A DNA stretch of 24,200 nucleotides, from the IMG/VR virus record IMGVR_UViG_3300021091_000415, positions 1 to 24,200 of that record; one strand, given 5' to 3'. Shown here one piece after another: positions 12,480 through 19,326 of the stretch. Source of the DNA: a virus. The notes beneath the pieces are model-generated. The model saw nothing but the letters and a program-made list of their open reading frames with translations, did not search any database and was not told the DNA's origin. Every line of letters begins with the position of its first letter. Position 1 is the stretch's first letter. The position numbers were made by a program, and so were the translations under genes.

Positions 12480-13175
12480 ATGTCTTCAATTGGCAAGATT
12501 TATTGTGCCCATTGTATTTCTACAGGGAAGAAATACGTAGGTCAAACTATAAAAAATAATATTAATTTAAGAATCAATGAGCACTTTGCAGATTCCATTA
12601 AATATCAACATAAATTTGCAAATGCTCTTAAAAAATACGGAAAAAATGGATTTATTTGGGGAATAATTGAAGAATGTGAACTGTCAATATTAGATGATAG
12701 AGAGATATTTTGGATATCACAATATAATACATTTGACAAAGGATATAATAGTACAAAAGGTGGAAATCAATCTAAAGAATATTATGTAAAAGATTATTTG
12801 GTAGAAACTCCAACTGGAAATAAAAATCAAATTAAAAATCTATCTCAATATTGTAGAGATAATGATCTTAATATAGGTAATCTTCATGAAACTCTTTATG
12901 GAAAAAGAATTCAACATAAAGGATATAAACTTATACCAAGAAGTGATGAAGAAATTAAAAGATATGAAAATGAAAGAAAAGTAAGAGAAGATGCAAGTAG
13001 AAAAGGTCTTAAAGGGGAAAGAAATGGGAGAGCGATCCTTAACTGGAATAAAGTTGAACAAATACGTCAAATGCACTCTTCTAAAAAATATAAAAATCAA
13101 GAAATAGCAAATACATTTGGTATTAAACTTGGAACACTTGAAAAGATAGTATCAAATAAACTATGGACAGTTTAA
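12480..13175 (+). CDS. GIY-YIG homing endonuclease with HTH C-terminus
   Basis: A 231-residue protein. The nuclease core is at 5-95: GKIY (5-8), KKYVGQT (17-23), Arg31 and NEH (33-35), KKYGKNGFIWGII (51-63), probable catalytic Glu75 in LDDREIFWI, and GYNSTKGG (88-95). A NUMOD1-like DNA-binding segment spans about 107-153 (YLVETPTGNK...HKGYKLI). A helix-turn-helix closes the protein (about 187-229, VEQIRQMHSSKKYKNQEIAN). It is a different subfamily from endonuclease 1 (no NUMOD3 repeats) but shares its upstream module. The codons are much more A/T-rich than in flanking genes, consistent with horizontal entry. Confidence 0.92.
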   Translation: MSSIGKIYCAHCISTGKKYVGQTIKNNINLRINEHFADSIKYQHKFANALKKYGKNGFIWGIIEECELSILDDREIFWISQYNTFDKGYNSTKGGNQSKEYYVKDYLVETPTGNKNQIKNLSQYCRDNDLNIGNLHETLYGKRIQHKGYKLIPRSDEEIKRYENERKVREDASRKGLKGERNGRAILNWNKVEQIRQMHSSKKYKNQEIANTFGIKLGTLEKIVSNKLWTV

Positions 13176-13186
13176 TTTCCGCACAC

Positions 13187-13215
13187 TTGACTTTTGAACA
13201 AAAACCTCCTATGAT
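13187..13215 (+). promoter_or_regulatory. sigma70-type promoter TTGACT-N17-TATGAT
   Basis: TTGACT (13187-13192), a 17-base spacer and TATGAT (13210-13215) form a near-consensus housekeeping promoter 24 bases before ATG 13240. It is the best -35/-10 pair in the window, and unlike the repeated cassettes it has a -35. It probably drives the early operon from 13240 using host RNA polymerase. Confidence 0.75.
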
Positions 13216-13239
13216 ATCAATGTTAAACATAAGAGGTCA

Positions 13240-13470
13240 ATGAAGTACCTGTATTTGGTGGATCATTTTATTCCAGCACCTTTTTCTGATGGTGGACTTT
13301 GGAATGTTGTCGCAGAAGATGATAATGAATGTTTTGAGTTGATTGCTACAGAAGATAATGAACTTAATTTAAACTATTATCCAAAATTAAAAGAAAATAT
13401 TGTTAAAGCACAACGATTTGCACTGCAAGATGATTATGAGTCTGGTATTCTGGAGGCATTCACCACATGA
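13240..13470 (+). CDS. small acidic hypothetical protein
   Basis: A 76-residue acidic protein (MKYLYLVDHFIPAPFSDGGL), beta-rich at the N-terminus with a helical C-terminus. AGAGG precedes the ATG. It ends in an ATGA overlap. Function unknown. Confidence 0.65.
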   Translation: MKYLYLVDHFIPAPFSDGGLWNVVAEDDNECFELIATEDNELNLNYYPKLKENIVKAQRFALQDDYESGILEAFTT

Positions 13471-13631
13471 CACAACTCTATCGTATTGAAGAATTGTTTA
13501 CCAATGGTTGGGAAGTCATTGATGAGAACGCGAAACAACTCACTAAAGAACAATGTGATGAGCGTTTGAATTATTATCTTTCTGCAGGTTATAATCCAAA
13601 CTACCTTCGCGCTGTTTTGGATGTTGATTGA
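13467..13631 (+). CDS. small hypothetical protein
   Basis: A 54-residue protein (MTQLYRIEELFTNGWEVID). LTKEQCDERLNYYLSAGYNP is a recurrent small cyanophage pattern (strand, then helix, then AGYNPNYLR). It overlaps both neighbours (4 and 11 bases). Function unknown. Confidence 0.6.
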   Translation: MTQLYRIEELFTNGWEVIDENAKQLTKEQCDERLNYYLSAGYNPNYLRAVLDVD

Positions 13632-13908
13632 ATTCTTTCATAAAGCACCCAAAGGTTACTCATATGTATTTGAAGACTTCAAACGCAACATTACTGCAAT
13701 CTGGATTGTTAATCACTCTCATTTCAACTATTGTGGTAAGTCTGATGTTTTTAGCATTTGGGGATTCTGGAATTCAAAAACAAAAGAATACCATGCCCCA
13801 ATCAATAGTAAGACCGTTGGTGATTGTGTAAATATTCAAGATACAACACCTTATTCGGCAATGATTCCCAACCTTACCCCATTAGAGCGATGTATGTTCC
13901 CAAGGTAA
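13621..13908 (+). CDS. hypothetical protein
   Basis: A 95-residue aromatic-rich protein (MLIEFFHKAPKGYSYVFEDF) with IWGFWNSKTKEYHAPINS in the middle and a C-terminal TPLERCMFPR. It overlaps the previous gene by 11 and the next by 19 bases. No family recognised. Confidence 0.62.
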   Translation: MLIEFFHKAPKGYSYVFEDFKRNITAIWIVNHSHFNYCGKSDVFSIWGFWNSKTKEYHAPINSKTVGDCVNIQDTTPYSAMIPNLTPLERCMFPR

Positions 13909-14132
13909 ATGATTTTGTTATATGGGATAATGGAAAAGGTGTAGAAGGTTGGGTATACTTCACTGACAAGGAATATATTACAATTGAAGTGAATACAAGA
14001 CCAAAAGATCAAATTAATTATGAAGCATGTAGTCTTCATCGCAATAATAGATTGTTGGTCTTGTGTTATGCAAATCAATGGAAAGAACTCAAATATATAA
14101 AGTCCAGGAAATCAATTTATGAATCCAAATGA
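13890..14132 (+). CDS. small hypothetical protein
   Basis: An 80-residue protein from ATG 13890 (MYVPKVNDFVIWDNGKGVEG), with AGAG just upstream. An ATG at 13824 in the same frame would lie deep in the preceding gene. The strand-rich start (GWVYFTDKEYITIEV) suggests a small SH3-like or OB-like barrel; this is only an impression. It ends in an ATGA overlap. Confidence 0.62.
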   Translation: MYVPKVNDFVIWDNGKGVEGWVYFTDKEYITIEVNTRPKDQINYEACSLHRNNRLLVLCYANQWKELKYIKSRKSIYESK

Positions 14133-14365
14133 AAAGAAAAAAGGGATTTCTTTACTACATTTACTACGCTCTTGGAGAGAAATCTCATCCACATTGCAAT
14201 AAAACGGCAGATAGAGTTGCTCTCATTCGTTTGATTATTACATTACAAATTTTAGTTACAAATTTTTTCATCATTGGGGGAGTAATTATAAATGTTGCTT
14301 CCATCAAAAGACATTGGAACAATAACACACCATCAGTGATTCAAGTGCAGTGTGGCAATTCTTGA
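14129..14365 (+). CDS. small membrane protein
   Basis: A 78-residue protein with a basic N-terminus (MKRKKGFLYYIYYALGEKSH), then a hydrophobic segment over about 31-58 (LIRLIITLQILVTNFFIIGG). One membrane span is predicted. Cassette copy D overlaps its last codons. Function unknown. Confidence 0.62.
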   Translation: MKRKKGFLYYIYYALGEKSHPHCNKTADRVALIRLIITLQILVTNFFIIGGVIINVASIKRHWNNNTPSVIQVQCGNS

Positions 14366-14410
14366 ACTGTCACAGCATATATCACACTAGACTGATTTCC
14401 CAGTTATACT
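14352..14410 (+). promoter_or_regulatory. promoter cassette, copy D
   Basis: GTGGCA-N10-TGTCAC (14352-14373), with TATACT at 14405-14410, 31 bases later; ATG 14435 is 24 bases on. No strong hairpin occurs in the spacer. The first arm lies inside the upstream coding sequence. Confidence 0.65.
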
Positions 14411-14434
14411 CATATCAGTTCAACTGAACATCTA

Positions 14435-14620
14435 ATGACTGATGCAGACAAAGTATTCGCCCTTACCGAACTTATGGGTGACGTACTTCATGTTCTTGAA
14501 ATGAAAAAGTATGACATCGAAGATCCTACTCTTTCTCATGAATGTGAAATAGACGCAGATAAGTTTCATCAAAGGATGATGGATGTTCTTTATAATGAAA
14601 AACAGAAAGATGAGTGTTGA
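14435..14620 (+). CDS. small acidic hypothetical protein
   Basis: A 61-residue acidic helical protein (MTDADKVFALTELMGDVLHV), ending EKQKDEC. Followed by a 45-base gap with a direct repeat AAACTCTGA and no clear promoter. Function unknown. Confidence 0.6.
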   Translation: MTDADKVFALTELMGDVLHVLEMKKYDIEDPTLSHECEIDADKFHQRMMDVLYNEKQKDEC

Positions 14621-14665
14621 CACTTTGGGAAACTCTGAGAAACTCTGAAAACAACTGAAACTTCA

Positions 14666-15544
14666 ATGAACACAAAACATCTTGATCACTTTGAAGATTT
14701 TATTCTTACTGGTGACTTCCGTGCTCTAAATGCAATTACAAAGGACTTTCATCTTTCTACCAAAATAGATGGAAGTCCTGCTGTTGTTTTTGGTAAGAAT
14801 CCTGTAACAGGTAAATTCTTTGTATCAACCAAATCTGCATTTAATAAAGTAAAGATCAAACTTTGCCATTCTCATGAAGAAATTGACACGCACTTTGCAG
14901 GTGAAGTTGCAGACATTCTTCACGATTGTTTTGATTATCTACCTCGCACAAATTCTATCTTTCAATGTGATTTTCTGGGGTTTGGTAATTCTGACATTGT
15001 TAAACCTAATACCATTTCGTATCTCTTTCCAGAGGTAATTACACAGAAGATTATTGTTTCTGTTCATACTCAATGGGCAACAGAAGGTGAGTTGAAAGAT
15101 GCTTATGTTGTAGGTCCAGCACCTCAATTTGAGTCTGATGATGATGTTTATTTTGTAGATAATTCTGCCTATCAAACTATTGATTGTGAAGACTTTGTAG
15201 ATGTAATTGGTTTCATCAAACAGATGGCAACCACAGTTACTTTTGTAACTGAAAAAGAAGTAAAGGAAATCAAAAAGCAAATTAATGCATGTATCTGGGA
15301 AGATCGTGATGTTGTACCTGAAGAGTTTGATAATTCTTCTCTGATTTCTCTTTGGAAGGTTGCAGAAAGTATTAAATTGGATTTTCTACACTTCTGTCGA
15401 TCTATCAATACTCCAAAATCTTATCTGTATGGAGAGGAAATCAATCATGAAGGATTTGTTCTACAAAATGATGAAGTGATTGTGAAGTTTGTCAATCGTA
15501 GAATATTTTCTCATGCGAATTTTCTAAATAACAATAAAAAATGA
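14666..15544 (+). CDS. nucleotidyltransferase (ligase)-superfamily-like phage protein
   Basis: A 292-residue protein. K33-I-D-G36 is followed by SPAVVFG, resembling motif I (KxDG) of the DNA/RNA ligase and capping-enzyme superfamily, where the Lys takes the nucleotide. A late NHEGFVL (260-266) resembles motif IV (EG) and VIVKFVNRR (271-279) motif V (K). QCDFLGF at 100-106 may be the motif III strand. I recall similar phage proteins annotated DUF6267 without biochemical function. It could seal, cap or adenylylate a nucleic acid, or be an inactive relative. The motif-based call is moderate. Its stop overlaps the next ATG by 4 bases. Confidence 0.72.
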   Translation: MNTKHLDHFEDFILTGDFRALNAITKDFHLSTKIDGSPAVVFGKNPVTGKFFVSTKSAFNKVKIKLCHSHEEIDTHFAGEVADILHDCFDYLPRTNSIFQCDFLGFGNSDIVKPNTISYLFPEVITQKIIVSVHTQWATEGELKDAYVVGPAPQFESDDDVYFVDNSAYQTIDCEDFVDVIGFIKQMATTVTFVTEKEVKEIKKQINACIWEDRDVVPEEFDNSSLISLWKVAESIKLDFLHFCRSINTPKSYLYGEEINHEGFVLQNDEVIVKFVNRRIFSHANFLNNNKK

Positions 15545-15705
15545 AAACTCTTTCACAATTCTTAGAAGACGCTGGTAGTGGTTATTCTGATGATTATGAA
15601 AATGAAAGAGTTGAAAGAAGAAAAAGAACACCTATTCAAAAGAGACAAGACAGAGATCTTGCAAAGTTAACTTATATGTTGAATCTTGATCGTCGTGGAA
15701 GATAG
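15541..15705 (+). CDS. small basic protein with capsid-targeting-like N-terminus
   Basis: A 54-residue, Arg-rich protein. MKTLSQFLEDA at the start closely parallels the T4 capsid-targeting sequence MKTYQEFIAEA; residues 25-54 are strongly basic (RVERRKRTPIQKRQDRD). Starting in an ATGA overlap, it is coupled to the nucleotidyltransferase-like gene. It may be a head-internal, DNA-binding protein by analogy with T4 internal proteins; the protease site (L-E-D) is less ideal than in the 4222 protein. Confidence 0.58.
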   Translation: MKTLSQFLEDAGSGYSDDYENERVERRKRTPIQKRQDRDLAKLTYMLNLDRRGR

Positions 15706-15706
15706 A

Positions 15707-15765
15707 GTGACACTTGTAGAACTGTCACAAGACCCCTCCACAATCCCCCACAACACCCTTATAAT
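15707..15765 (+). promoter_or_regulatory. promoter cassette, copy E (before restriction-modification genes)
   Basis: GTGACA-N10-TGTCAC (15707-15728, perfect arms), with TATAAT at 15760-15765, 31 bases later; ATG 15789 is 23 bases on. The spacer is C-rich without a hairpin, so this copy looks like a promoter only. It would drive the endonuclease and methyltransferase together. Confidence 0.72.
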
Positions 15766-15788
15766 ACAGAAGTAGAGTTCTCTTCATC

Positions 15789-16415
15789 ATGAAAATTCAA
15801 ACGATCACTGCCGATGTTTACGGAGAGTCGAGTGTTTTTGAAGTGATTCAATATGACCATACTGACATTCCAAATGTCAAGAAAGCATTTGATTCCTGGA
15901 CTGATTTGAAAAACTTTTCTAACATTCTTCATGGACGGTCACCAAATCTTCCTGAATGTATTTCAGAAACTTGTCTTTGTTTGGTTACAAATTGTGTCCG
16001 CTTCTATAAGTCAAAGAAGTTGAAAAGTTCATCCTTCGATTGTTTTGATCTTGTATCTCAAAAAGCAATTCAAGTGAAAGGAAGTTCTGTTGAGGATGAT
16101 CTGACTTCTTTTGGTCCAAAGTCAAAATGGGATACTTTTTATTTTCTTGATTTTTATAATGATGGTAACATTGATGGTACTTTCAACATTTATGAAATTC
16201 CAAATCATTTGATTTATGATTGCAATGTAAAAAATGGTCGTACATTGCGCGAATCTCAAGAACTTGGTTATCGTCCTCGCATTCATTTGAAAAGTCAAGT
16301 GATTGTTCCCAATGGAGTTGAAGCATTTGAAATTGACGAGGATAGTGATATAATGGAAGAAATTATTCGTCCTTCTGGACTGTCCGCCACAGAAAAAGGA
16401 ATTAAACTATGGTAA
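15789..16415 (+). CDS. Bsp6I-like type II restriction endonuclease
   Basis: A 208-residue protein resembling the Bsp6I restriction endonuclease family: SVFEVIQYDHTDIPNVKKAF near 15-34, SSSFDCFDL at 80-88, AIQVKGSSVEDDLTSFGPKS at 93-112, and WDTFYFLDFYNDG. Asp84/Asp87 with Gln95-Val-Lys97 form a PD-(D/E)xK-type active site. The Bsp6I prototype cuts GCNGC; the specificity here is inferred from family only. It precedes and overlaps a C5-methyltransferase by 7 bases, the normal partner. In a phage it could cut competing phages or host DNA. Length and motifs look intact. Confidence 0.82.
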   Translation: MKIQTITADVYGESSVFEVIQYDHTDIPNVKKAFDSWTDLKNFSNILHGRSPNLPECISETCLCLVTNCVRFYKSKKLKSSSFDCFDLVSQKAIQVKGSSVEDDLTSFGPKSKWDTFYFLDFYNDGNIDGTFNIYEIPNHLIYDCNVKNGRTLRESQELGYRPRIHLKSQVIVPNGVEAFEIDEDSDIMEEIIRPSGLSATEKGIKLW

Positions 16416-17353
16416 ATCGCACAATAGATCTGTTTGCTGGAATTGGAGGTATTCGTCTTGGATTTGAATCTGCTGGTTTTGAGTCTGTATTTTCGAATGA
16501 CTTTGAACCACAGTGTAAAATCACTTATGATCTAAATTTTGAAACCTCCAAACTTCACATTCAAGATATTCGTGAGATTGAACCAAATACATTGCCTGAC
16601 TTTGATTTTCTTCTTGCAGGATTTCCTTGTCAGGCATTTTCAATTGCTGGTTATCAACAGGGATTTGATGATGAGAAGAATCGAGGTAATTTATTCTTTT
16701 ATATTGCAGAAATTCTCAAACAAAGACAACCATCCGGATTTCTTCTTGAGAATGTAAAAAATCTAGTTTCTCATGATTCTGGAAGAACATTTCAAGTAAT
16801 TCAAAGTATTCTTTCTGAACTAGATTATCATATCAAGTTTCAAGTTTTGAATACGATGAATTATGGTAATGTACCGCAAAATCGTGAGAGGATTTATATT
16901 GTTGGGTTTAAATCTTTTTCTCATTGTATGAGATTTTCTTTTCCAGATTCAATTCCATTGACAAAAACAGTTTCAGATCTTCTAGACTCAGGACCAGTTG
17001 ATTCTAAGTATTATTATGATGGAAAACCATTGTATGATCGAATTAAAGATGATGTGACTGATTCTTCAAAGGTTTATCAATGGCGAAGGCAATATGTAAG
17101 AGAAAACAAAAAGAATGTTTGTCCAACTCTTACTGCAAACATGGGAACAGGAGGACATAATGTACCGATTATTAAAGATTCTCATGGAATTCGCAAACTA
17201 ACTCCGAGAGAATGTCTTAGTCTTCAAGGATTTCCTGATTCTTATGTTTTACCTTCAATTTCTGATGGAGCATTGTATAAGCAAGCAGGTAACTCAGTCA
17301 GTGTACCAGTCATTGAACGCATCGCTCAGCAGATTCGTATGACAGTTTCTTAA
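16409..17353 (+). CDS. DNA (cytosine-5) methyltransferase
   Basis: A 314-residue protein with all main C5-MTase motifs in order: I (DLFAGIGGIRLGFESAGF, 7-24), IV with catalytic PC at 73-74 (GFPCQAFSIAG), VI (ENVKNL, 114-119), VIII (QNRERIYIVGF, 157-167), a target-recognition region about 180-255, IX (LTPRECLSLQGFP, 264-276) and X (AGNSVSVPV, 293-301). It methylates cytosine in DNA using S-adenosylmethionine and should protect the phage from the coupled endonuclease. It starts 7 bases inside the endonuclease gene, with AAGGA upstream, so the two are translationally coupled. No controller gene is seen. Its last codons (MTVS-stop) lie in the next cassette. Confidence 0.95.
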   Translation: MVNRTIDLFAGIGGIRLGFESAGFESVFSNDFEPQCKITYDLNFETSKLHIQDIREIEPNTLPDFDFLLAGFPCQAFSIAGYQQGFDDEKNRGNLFFYIAEILKQRQPSGFLLENVKNLVSHDSGRTFQVIQSILSELDYHIKFQVLNTMNYGNVPQNRERIYIVGFKSFSHCMRFSFPDSIPLTKTVSDLLDSGPVDSKYYYDGKPLYDRIKDDVTDSSKVYQWRRQYVRENKKNVCPTLTANMGTGGHNVPIIKDSHGIRKLTPRECLSLQGFPDSYVLPSISDGALYKQAGNSVSVPVIERIAQQIRMTVS

Positions 17354-17396
17354 CTGTCCACTCCCATACCCCATACGCCGTTTGTGTGTGTATGAT
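17339..17396 (+). promoter_or_regulatory. promoter cassette, copy F
   Basis: ATGACA-N10-TGTCCA (17339-17360) overlaps the methyltransferase stop; TATGAT is at 17391-17396, 30 bases later. A 5-bp hairpin CATAC/GTATG (17372-17394) reaches into the -10. ATG 17423 is 26 bases on. Confidence 0.6.
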
Positions 17397-17422
17397 ATGG
17401 AGGTCAAGAGGCAAACCACTCA

Positions 17423-17698
17423 ATGTCTTTTCACTCCTTTCAACTTTCCTCAGTTCGCATTGAAGATTCTCAGACTGATGATGTTTTTTATGTTTATCCT
17501 GACAATTTGCAGAAATCTAAATCTCTCCCTGAAACCTTGGATGATGCTTATGGTGATGGATTTCTGACTATTTCTTTGTGGGATGACAAGTTTGATACTT
17601 GGTATCTAAACATTGCAAATGAAGAGTATACAGGTTCTCTTCAAAAACTTGAGTCTATTCTTTACAACTGGGCACAATCTGAAGGTTTTCATTACTGA
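17423..17698 (+). CDS. hypothetical protein
   Basis: A 91-residue acidic protein (MSFHSFQLSSVRIEDSQTDD), beta-rich with FLTISLWDDKFDTWYLNIAN in the middle and a helical C-terminus. No Shine-Dalgarno. The next ATG is 2 bases after its stop. Function unknown. Confidence 0.65.
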   Translation: MSFHSFQLSSVRIEDSQTDDVFYVYPDNLQKSKSLPETLDDAYGDGFLTISLWDDKFDTWYLNIANEEYTGSLQKLESILYNWAQSEGFHY

Positions 17699-17700
17699 TT

Positions 17701-17871
17701 ATGACTTACAATCCTTACACACAGCACCTGCTTCAGAAGGGTTATACTGAAGCAGAGACTCGCACTCCATCTAAAACCAAACGCACTTTCCCTTGTACCA
17801 TTGGTGCTCGTACTTTTCACACTGAAGAACAGTATCAAGAAGCACTTGCTGATTTCCTGAACGGTTATTGA
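17701..17871 (+). CDS. small hypothetical protein
   Basis: A 56-residue protein (MTYNPYTQHLLQKGYTEAET). A helix is followed by a basic stretch, then FPCTIGARTFHTEEQYQEAL. The composition looks coding and it fills the gap between two accepted genes. Function unknown. Confidence 0.6.
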   Translation: MTYNPYTQHLLQKGYTEAETRTPSKTKRTFPCTIGARTFHTEEQYQEALADFLNGY

Positions 17872-17878
17872 TCTTATC

Positions 17879-18265
17879 ATGAAAACTATCTACATTCTGA
17901 CCGAAGGTGATTACTCCGACTATCATATTGTTGGAGTGTATTCTACCAAAGAACTTGCCGAAAAAGCACAGTTTGTTTATAAAGATTCTCAAATTGAAGA
18001 GTATACATTGGATAATGTACCTGACTATCCTCCTGGTATGAAAGGATGGTATGTGAATATTGATGATGCAAAACCTGATGATCCTTATAGTTATCAAGTG
18101 AGTCCAGATTATGCAATCATTCCATCTGAGAGTGAGTACAAATATGATTACAATGGACAGTCAGGATATTATGTGTATTGTTGGGCAGTTGATCAAGAAC
18201 ATGCTCTAAAGATTGCACGGGATAAGTATTACCAACATCAAGCACAAAAGGCAGGTATTGTATGA
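17879..18265 (+). CDS. hypothetical protein with DUF7336-like N-terminus
   Basis: A 128-residue acidic protein. The N-terminus MKTIYILTEGDYSDYHIVGV, then YSTKELAEKAQ, matches a short domain (as I recall, DUF7336) common in phage and bacterial small proteins. The C-terminal half has QSGYYVYCWAVDQEHALKIA, another alpha/beta unit with the look of a repeated substructure. Function unknown. It ends in an ATGA overlap. Confidence 0.7.
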   Translation: MKTIYILTEGDYSDYHIVGVYSTKELAEKAQFVYKDSQIEEYTLDNVPDYPPGMKGWYVNIDDAKPDDPYSYQVSPDYAIIPSESEYKYDYNGQSGYYVYCWAVDQEHALKIARDKYYQHQAQKAGIV

Positions 18266-18588
18266 CTTCAGTTACTTTGAGTGACATTGCTAAGTTTCAT
18301 GAGGATCCTGATAGTGATCAAATCACTTTAGTCCGAAGGCAAATTGTGTATAGTGAAATTGTAATTCCTAAAAGCAGGTACGAAGAAATTAAAAGTAAGT
18401 GGGATTTGGAAGATGATCTTAGTTCTTTTGATGAATTAAAGAGTGAGATGGTAACTGATTATTGTATGGAGTGTATTGGTAATGAACAAGAATCATGGAT
18501 GATGTTTGATGGTGATGTTACAGACTGTAGTGATGATTTAATTTTCTGGACTGACAAAGGATGGAATGATTTCTTTTTCTTAAAATGA
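18262..18588 (+). CDS. hypothetical acidic protein
   Basis: A 108-residue strongly acidic protein (MTSVTLSDIAKFHEDPDSDQ), with RRQIVYSEIVIPKSRYEEI and two Cys near 72 and 75 (YCMECIG) that could be one half of a metal site. It overlaps the preceding gene by 4 bases. Function unknown. Confidence 0.65.
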   Translation: MTSVTLSDIAKFHEDPDSDQITLVRRQIVYSEIVIPKSRYEEIKSKWDLEDDLSSFDELKSEMVTDYCMECIGNEQESWMMFDGDVTDCSDDLIFWTDKGWNDFFFLK

Positions 18589-18807
18589 CTGACTACGGAT
18601 TCTACACAGAGTAAGAACTTCAACGTCGTGCTTCAATTTCTTTTTAATCATTTACTCAGAGCACCAGGTTCTTATCGAGTGGAAGAGAATCGAATCTATC
18701 GTGATCTTCCACTTGGTTTTTCATATTGTTGCAAAGAGTGTAAGTCAACACTTGAAGCATGTAGAATTGCTTATCAATTAAATTCATTGAGGATTAAACA
18801 TGATTGA
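18585..18807 (+). pseudogene. degraded small gene (nonsense plus frameshift)
   Basis: ATG 18585 starts MTDYGFYTE and then hits TAA; the same frame continues ELQRRASISF before another TAA. From about 18628 a different frame runs open to TGA 18805-18807 with good coding character (APGSYRVEENRIYRDLPLGF, then SYCCKECKSTLEAC). The simplest reading is one former protein of about 65-70 residues, with two Cys pairs, broken by one nonsense codon and one frameshift. The downstream part might still be made from GTG 18628. Confidence 0.5.
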
Positions 18808-19099
18808 CTCTTATCTCTCTCAAGAACATAGTTTTATTAATTTCAAACAAAAAGATTCAAAACTTAAGTATGCAAGGCAGAAGATTGTGAATTGTAAATT
18901 TAGTAGTAAGATCTTTTCTCTTCATGATGATTGTACTATTGTTGGATTTACTCTGAACAAAAGTAAAACAAAGGTTATTAGATTATTCTACAATAAGCAT
19001 AATAGGTCGGAGGGAGATCAAGTTTGTGAAACTGTTCATTATCCAGTGAAGGTTGGTATCTTTGATCCTTTATATCCTGATAATTTAATAATGTTTTGA
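18800..19099 (+). CDS. small basic hypothetical protein
   Basis: A 99-residue protein (MIDSYLSQEHSFINFKQKDS), preceded by TTGAGGA. It is Lys-rich and beta-rich in the middle (CTIVGFTLNKSKTKVIRLFY). It is the last gene before the noncoding patch; a 19-residue frame at 19101 follows but is too short to support. Function unknown. Confidence 0.6.
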   Translation: MIDSYLSQEHSFINFKQKDSKLKYARQKIVNCKFSSKIFSLHDDCTIVGFTLNKSKTKVIRLFYNKHNRSEGDQVCETVHYPVKVGIFDPLYPDNLIMF

Positions 19100-19214
19100 A
19101 ATGAAAACAATTAAAAAATATATTAAAAAATATATTTGTGTTATTTGTTTCGTTGTATAATGTTAGTGTTATATTCTTATAATACTCTCTAAATGCTTAT
19201 AAATGCCTCTAGTT

Positions 19215-19318
19215 CTTATGTTCTTTAATGCTTCTTATATCTTATGTTCTTTAATGCTTCTTATATCTTATGTTCTTTAATGCTTCTTATATCTTATGTT
19301 CTTTAATGCTTCTTATAT
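19215..19318 (+). repeat. 26-bp tandem repeat, four perfect copies
   Basis: Units 19215-19240, 19241-19266, 19267-19292 and 19293-19318 are identical, beginning CTTATGTTCT and ending GCTTCTTATAT. The last 5 bases before (AGTTC...) and after (CTTATAAATG) are partial matches. A 26-base unit is not a multiple of 3 and no frame is open, so it is not protein coding. Each unit carries TTATG and TTAATG. Perfect identity implies recent expansion. Confidence 0.95.
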
Positions 19319-19326
19319 CTTATAAA

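Noticed and set aside
14618-14665. Promoter with TTGACA at about 14619
   Set aside because: No -10 at 16-18 bases downstream; only a direct repeat AAACTCTGA is seen.
19101-19160. 19-residue Lys-rich peptide after the 18800 gene
   Set aside because: Very short, made of A/T-rich low-complexity codons, and contains the TATAAT box; not supportable as a gene.
19215-19318. CRISPR array
   Set aside because: The four 26-base units are directly adjacent with no spacers, and no cas-like gene is present.
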